A stretch of 64,000 nt of DNA from positions 2,165,101 through 2,229,100 of the forward strand of contig NZ_CP036455.1 in assembly GCF_004323735.1 (NCBI RefSeq), given 5' to 3'. Position 1 is the stretch's first letter. Each line of letters opens with the position of its first letter. This document shows, piece by piece, positions 62,102-64,000 of the stretch. Below the pieces are notes generated by a model. That model worked only from the letters and a program-made list of their open reading frames with translations. It ran no database searches and was not told the DNA's origin. Both the position numbers and the translations under genes were made by a program. The DNA is from Streptomonospora litoralis (lineage in GTDB: Bacteria; Actinomycetota; Actinomycetes; Streptosporangiales; Streptosporangiaceae).

Positions 62102-62328
62102 GTTGGCCAGTTAACAGCATCGGGGACGGGAGGATGCGGCGAGGCCCGGGCGCGTCCGGGCCTCGCGGCGCACGCACGTGCCGGCGCCCCGTGGTCGGGA
62201 GCCCGGGAGGCCGCCCGATGCGTGCGCCGGTACGGGTGCGCTCGGCGGGCACACCCTATGCTCGAAGATCCGGATCCGGTGCCGTGCGACGGGGCCGGCA
62301 GCGAGTCGGACGTGAGAAAGGGCGGCCC

Positions 62329-62535
62329 ATGGCCTGGAGTTGGCGGTATGAGACCGAGCACGGCAAGCCCGTGGACGACGGTTCCCTTCCGCGCGAGCTG
62401 TTCTCCTCGCGCGGCGACGCCGAGAGCTGGCTGGGGGAGACCTGGCGGGATCTGGTCGACGGCGGCGCCGCCCGGGTCACCCTGCTGGAGGACGAGCACC
62501 CCGTCTACACGATGAGCCTGGACGACCCCGCCTGA
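62329..62535 (+). CDS. small conserved actinobacterial protein
   Basis: A 68-residue acidic protein: MAWSWRYETEHGKPVDDGS, then SSRGDAESWLGETWRDLVDG and VTLLEDEHPVYTMSLDD. It matches the pattern of short actinobacterial proteins (MAW.WR.E..DG...) that I recall as conserved but uncharacterised. GAAAGGGCGGCCC precedes the ATG. TATGCT near 62257 is a possible -10. It is divergent from cobU and convergent with an aldo/keto reductase gene. Confidence 0.82.
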   Translation: MAWSWRYETEHGKPVDDGSLPRELFSSRGDAESWLGETWRDLVDGGAARVTLLEDEHPVYTMSLDDPA

Positions 62536-62781
62536 GGCGGGGCGCAGGCGGTGACCCGGTCTGCGCCGCAGCCCCGCCGGTCACCACCGCAGCCGCGGCA
62601 GCGGTCGTGTGGTCGTCGACGGGACCTTGTGCGCGAAGCGTTCGACGACGGCCTGCGGCCGAGCGGCGGGGATCCGGCCCGGGCATGCGGCACCGCCGGA
62701 AGGGCGGTGGCCGATGCCGGGCCGGGACGACTCGTCGAAACGGGACGAAGCAGGACGCGACGGGGCTGCGGTCCGGGTGTT

Positions 62782-63780
62782 CTACGGGCGCTGCGGCGGG
62801 CTGACCGTCCGGGACGGGTCGCGCTCGACGCCGTCGCCGAGGATCTCGTCGATGCGGCGCATCAGCTCCGCGTCGAGCCCCTTGCCCGCTGCCGCGGCGT
62901 TGTCGTGCACCTGCTCCGGGCGGGACGCTCCGATGATCGCCGCCGAGACGTTGTCGTTCTGCAGCACCCAGGCCACGGCGAGCTGGGCCATGGTCAGCCC
63001 GGCCTCCTCGGCCAGCGGGACCAGCTGCTGGACGCGGGCGAGCACGTCGTCGTCCAACCTCCCGCTGATGAACCGCCCGCCGATCTCGTCGGTGGCGCGC
63101 GATCCGGGCGGCGGCGCCGCGCCCGGCTTGTACTTCCCGGTCAGTACGCCTTGGGCGATAGGCGAGAACACGATCTGGCCCAGCCCGCCGCGCCGGCTGG
63201 CCGGAACGACCTCGGGCTCGATGACCCGGTGCAGCATGCTGTACTGCGGCTGGTTGGAGACGATGCGGTCCAGGCCCATCTCGTCGGCGAGCTTGAGCGC
63301 CCGCTCGATCTCCTCGGCCCGCCACTCCGATACGCCGATGTAGCAGACCTTCCCCTGGCGCACCAGGTCGTCGAAGGCCCGCAGAGTCTCCTCCAGCGGC
63401 GTCTCGTAGTCGAACCGGTGCGCCTGGTACAGGTCCAGGTAGTCGGTGCCGAGCCGACGCAGGGAGTCCTCGCAGCCGCGCACGATGTGCTTGCGGCTCA
63501 GCCCGCGATCGTTCTTCCCCTCGCCCATCGGCCAGTAGACCTTGGAGAGGATCTCCAGGCCGTCGCGGCGCTCGCCCTTCAGTGCCCGGCCCAGCACCTC
63601 CTCGGCGCGCCCCTGCGCGTAGACGTCGGCGGTGTCGAAGGTCGTGATGCCCTCGTCCAGCGCCGCGCGCACGCACGCGGTGGCGGCCTCCTCCTCGACC
63701 TGGGAGCCGTGGGTGATCCAGTTCCCGTAGGCGATCTCGCTGATGACGAGACCGCTGCTGCCTAGATGCCGGAATTCCAT
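62782..63780 (-). CDS. aldo/keto reductase (AKR, potassium-channel beta-subunit-like)
   Basis: A 332-residue NADPH-dependent oxidoreductase of the larger YghZ/Kv-beta-like branch. It starts MEFRHLGSSGLVISEIAYGN. Tetrad: Asp and Tyr in GITTFDTADVYAQGRAEEVL, Lys in EILSKVYWPMGEGKNDRGLS and His in DLYQAHRFDYETPLEETL. Cofactor binding is FSPIAQGVLTGKYKPG and AIIGASRPEQVHDNAAA. ATG 63780 follows TAGGCT by 7 nt. It is unrelated in position to the first aldo/keto reductase (3.9 kb), and the two belong to different branches. Substrate unknown. Confidence 0.93.
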   Translation of the reverse strand: MEFRHLGSSGLVISEIAYGNWITHGSQVEEEAATACVRAALDEGITTFDTADVYAQGRAEEVLGRALKGERRDGLEILSKVYWPMGEGKNDRGLSRKHIVRGCEDSLRRLGTDYLDLYQAHRFDYETPLEETLRAFDDLVRQGKVCYIGVSEWRAEEIERALKLADEMGLDRIVSNQPQYSMLHRVIEPEVVPASRRGGLGQIVFSPIAQGVLTGKYKPGAAPPPGSRATDEIGGRFISGRLDDDVLARVQQLVPLAEEAGLTMAQLAVAWVLQNDNVSAAIIGASRPEQVHDNAAAAGKGLDAELMRRIDEILGDGVERDPSRTVSPPQRP

Positions 63781-63787
63781 GCCGAGC

Positions 63788-63793
63788 AGCCTA
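63788..63793 (-). promoter_or_regulatory. candidate -10 box for aldo/keto reductase gene
   Basis: TAGGCT on the minus strand, 7 nt before ATG 63780. Confidence 0.4.
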
Positions 63794-63912
63794 CGCCCGG
63801 GGCCCGCGGGCCGGGCCCCGGGCCACTCGGCGCGGAGCCCGCGGGGCCGGATGCGGCCGCGGCACCACGGGAGAGGGGCGGACGGGGGAGTGCGGCGAGG
63901 CCGCGGAGGGGC

Positions 63913-64000
63913 TCAGCGCTCGGGCGCCGGGACGGCCTGTCCCGGCTTGACCCGCGGCTTGGGCAGGCGCAGCCGCCGGATCTGCAGCTGGCGCATGGCG
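63913..64000 (-). CDS. C-terminal end of probable DUF3043 protein (truncated by window)
   Basis: The last 28 codons of a minus-strand gene enter the window: a basic tail MRQLQIRRLRLPKPRVKPGQ followed by AVPAPER and TGA (63915-63913). The KPKVKPG-like ending and the position near cob genes recall DUF3043 membrane proteins (Rv2206-like, next to cobT/cobS in Mycobacterium). The evidence is a short tail only, so the family is tentative. Confidence 0.45.
   Translation of the reverse strand, partial: AMRQLQIRRLRLPKPRVKPGQAVPAPER

Noticed and set aside
62102-62328. Cobalamin riboswitch upstream of cobU
   Set aside because: Looked for a B12-box-like GCCACTG and a long structured leader on the minus strand; neither is visible, and a leaderless-type box lies next to the start.

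Overview
The window is about 74% G+C by eye. It is chromosomal DNA of a high-GC actinomycete, most likely Nocardiopsaceae or a close relative. The signs are F420-dependent oxidoreductases with an NADPH:F420 reductase, the type I glutamine synthetase/GlnE set with a GlnR-type operator, and many actinobacterial-only small proteins (DUF4191 family, 65-, 68- and 82-residue proteins). The blocks glnA1...glnE...nadE-glnA2...panB and lipA-lipB-TIGR01777-sucB-lpd-pepA-cobS-cobU follow an order I remember from Streptomyces. The genus is an inference; no rRNA, tRNA, prophage, CRISPR array or biosynthetic cluster is present.

Layout. 0-5 kb: a CopD/CtaG copper and oxidase-assembly protein cut by the left edge, an F420 oxidoreductase, a P-loop/membrane protein pair and an aldo/keto reductase. 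5.5-9.9 kb: sbcC-sbcD. 10-12 kb: an O-methyltransferase and a DUF457-type membrane hydrolase. 12-18.1 kb: a five-gene oligopeptide ABC importer with 4-nt overlaps. 18.2-19.5 kb: a CYP152-type P450 peroxygenase. 20.6-27 kb: methionine aminopeptidase, then an M55-M20-S9-S66 peptidase run. With the importer it resembles a dispersed Bacillus dpp/ykf murein-peptide recycling set. 27-30.6 kb: a PG-binding-like small protein, NADPH:F420 reductase, a second F420 oxidoreductase and panB. 31-38.6 kb: an orphan NarL-type regulator, glnA2, nadE and a large ATPase-LuxR (LAL) regulator. 39-48.7 kb: small envelope proteins, a TetR/SMR efflux pair, glnE, glnA1 and DUF4191. 49-56.6 kb: lipoate synthesis (lipA, lipB) next to its client enzymes (sucB, lpdA) and leucyl aminopeptidase. 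58.6-62.1 kb: cobS and cobU, separated by an inserted solitary TnpB element in the opposite orientation. 62-64 kb: a small conserved protein, an aldo/keto reductase and the 3' end of a probable DUF3043 gene.

Non-coding features are the most unusual part. Three intergenic islands (4.8-5.5, 40.2-40.9 and 56.9-58.5 kb) share a GC-rich unit of about 138 bp and a separate 145-190 bp element ending in a conserved inverted repeat (arm CCATAAGTTCACGA). One copy of that element carries a 56-bp perfectly palindrome-ended insertion. A possible small RNA with several hairpins lies at about 51.8-52.0 kb. A complete GlnR operator sits upstream of glnA1, and a TACTACA/TGTAGTA palindrome covers the promoter of a small membrane protein. 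Many genes have a TANNNT box ending 6-8 nt before the start codon, suggesting widespread leaderless transcription. That pattern was used to choose several starts.
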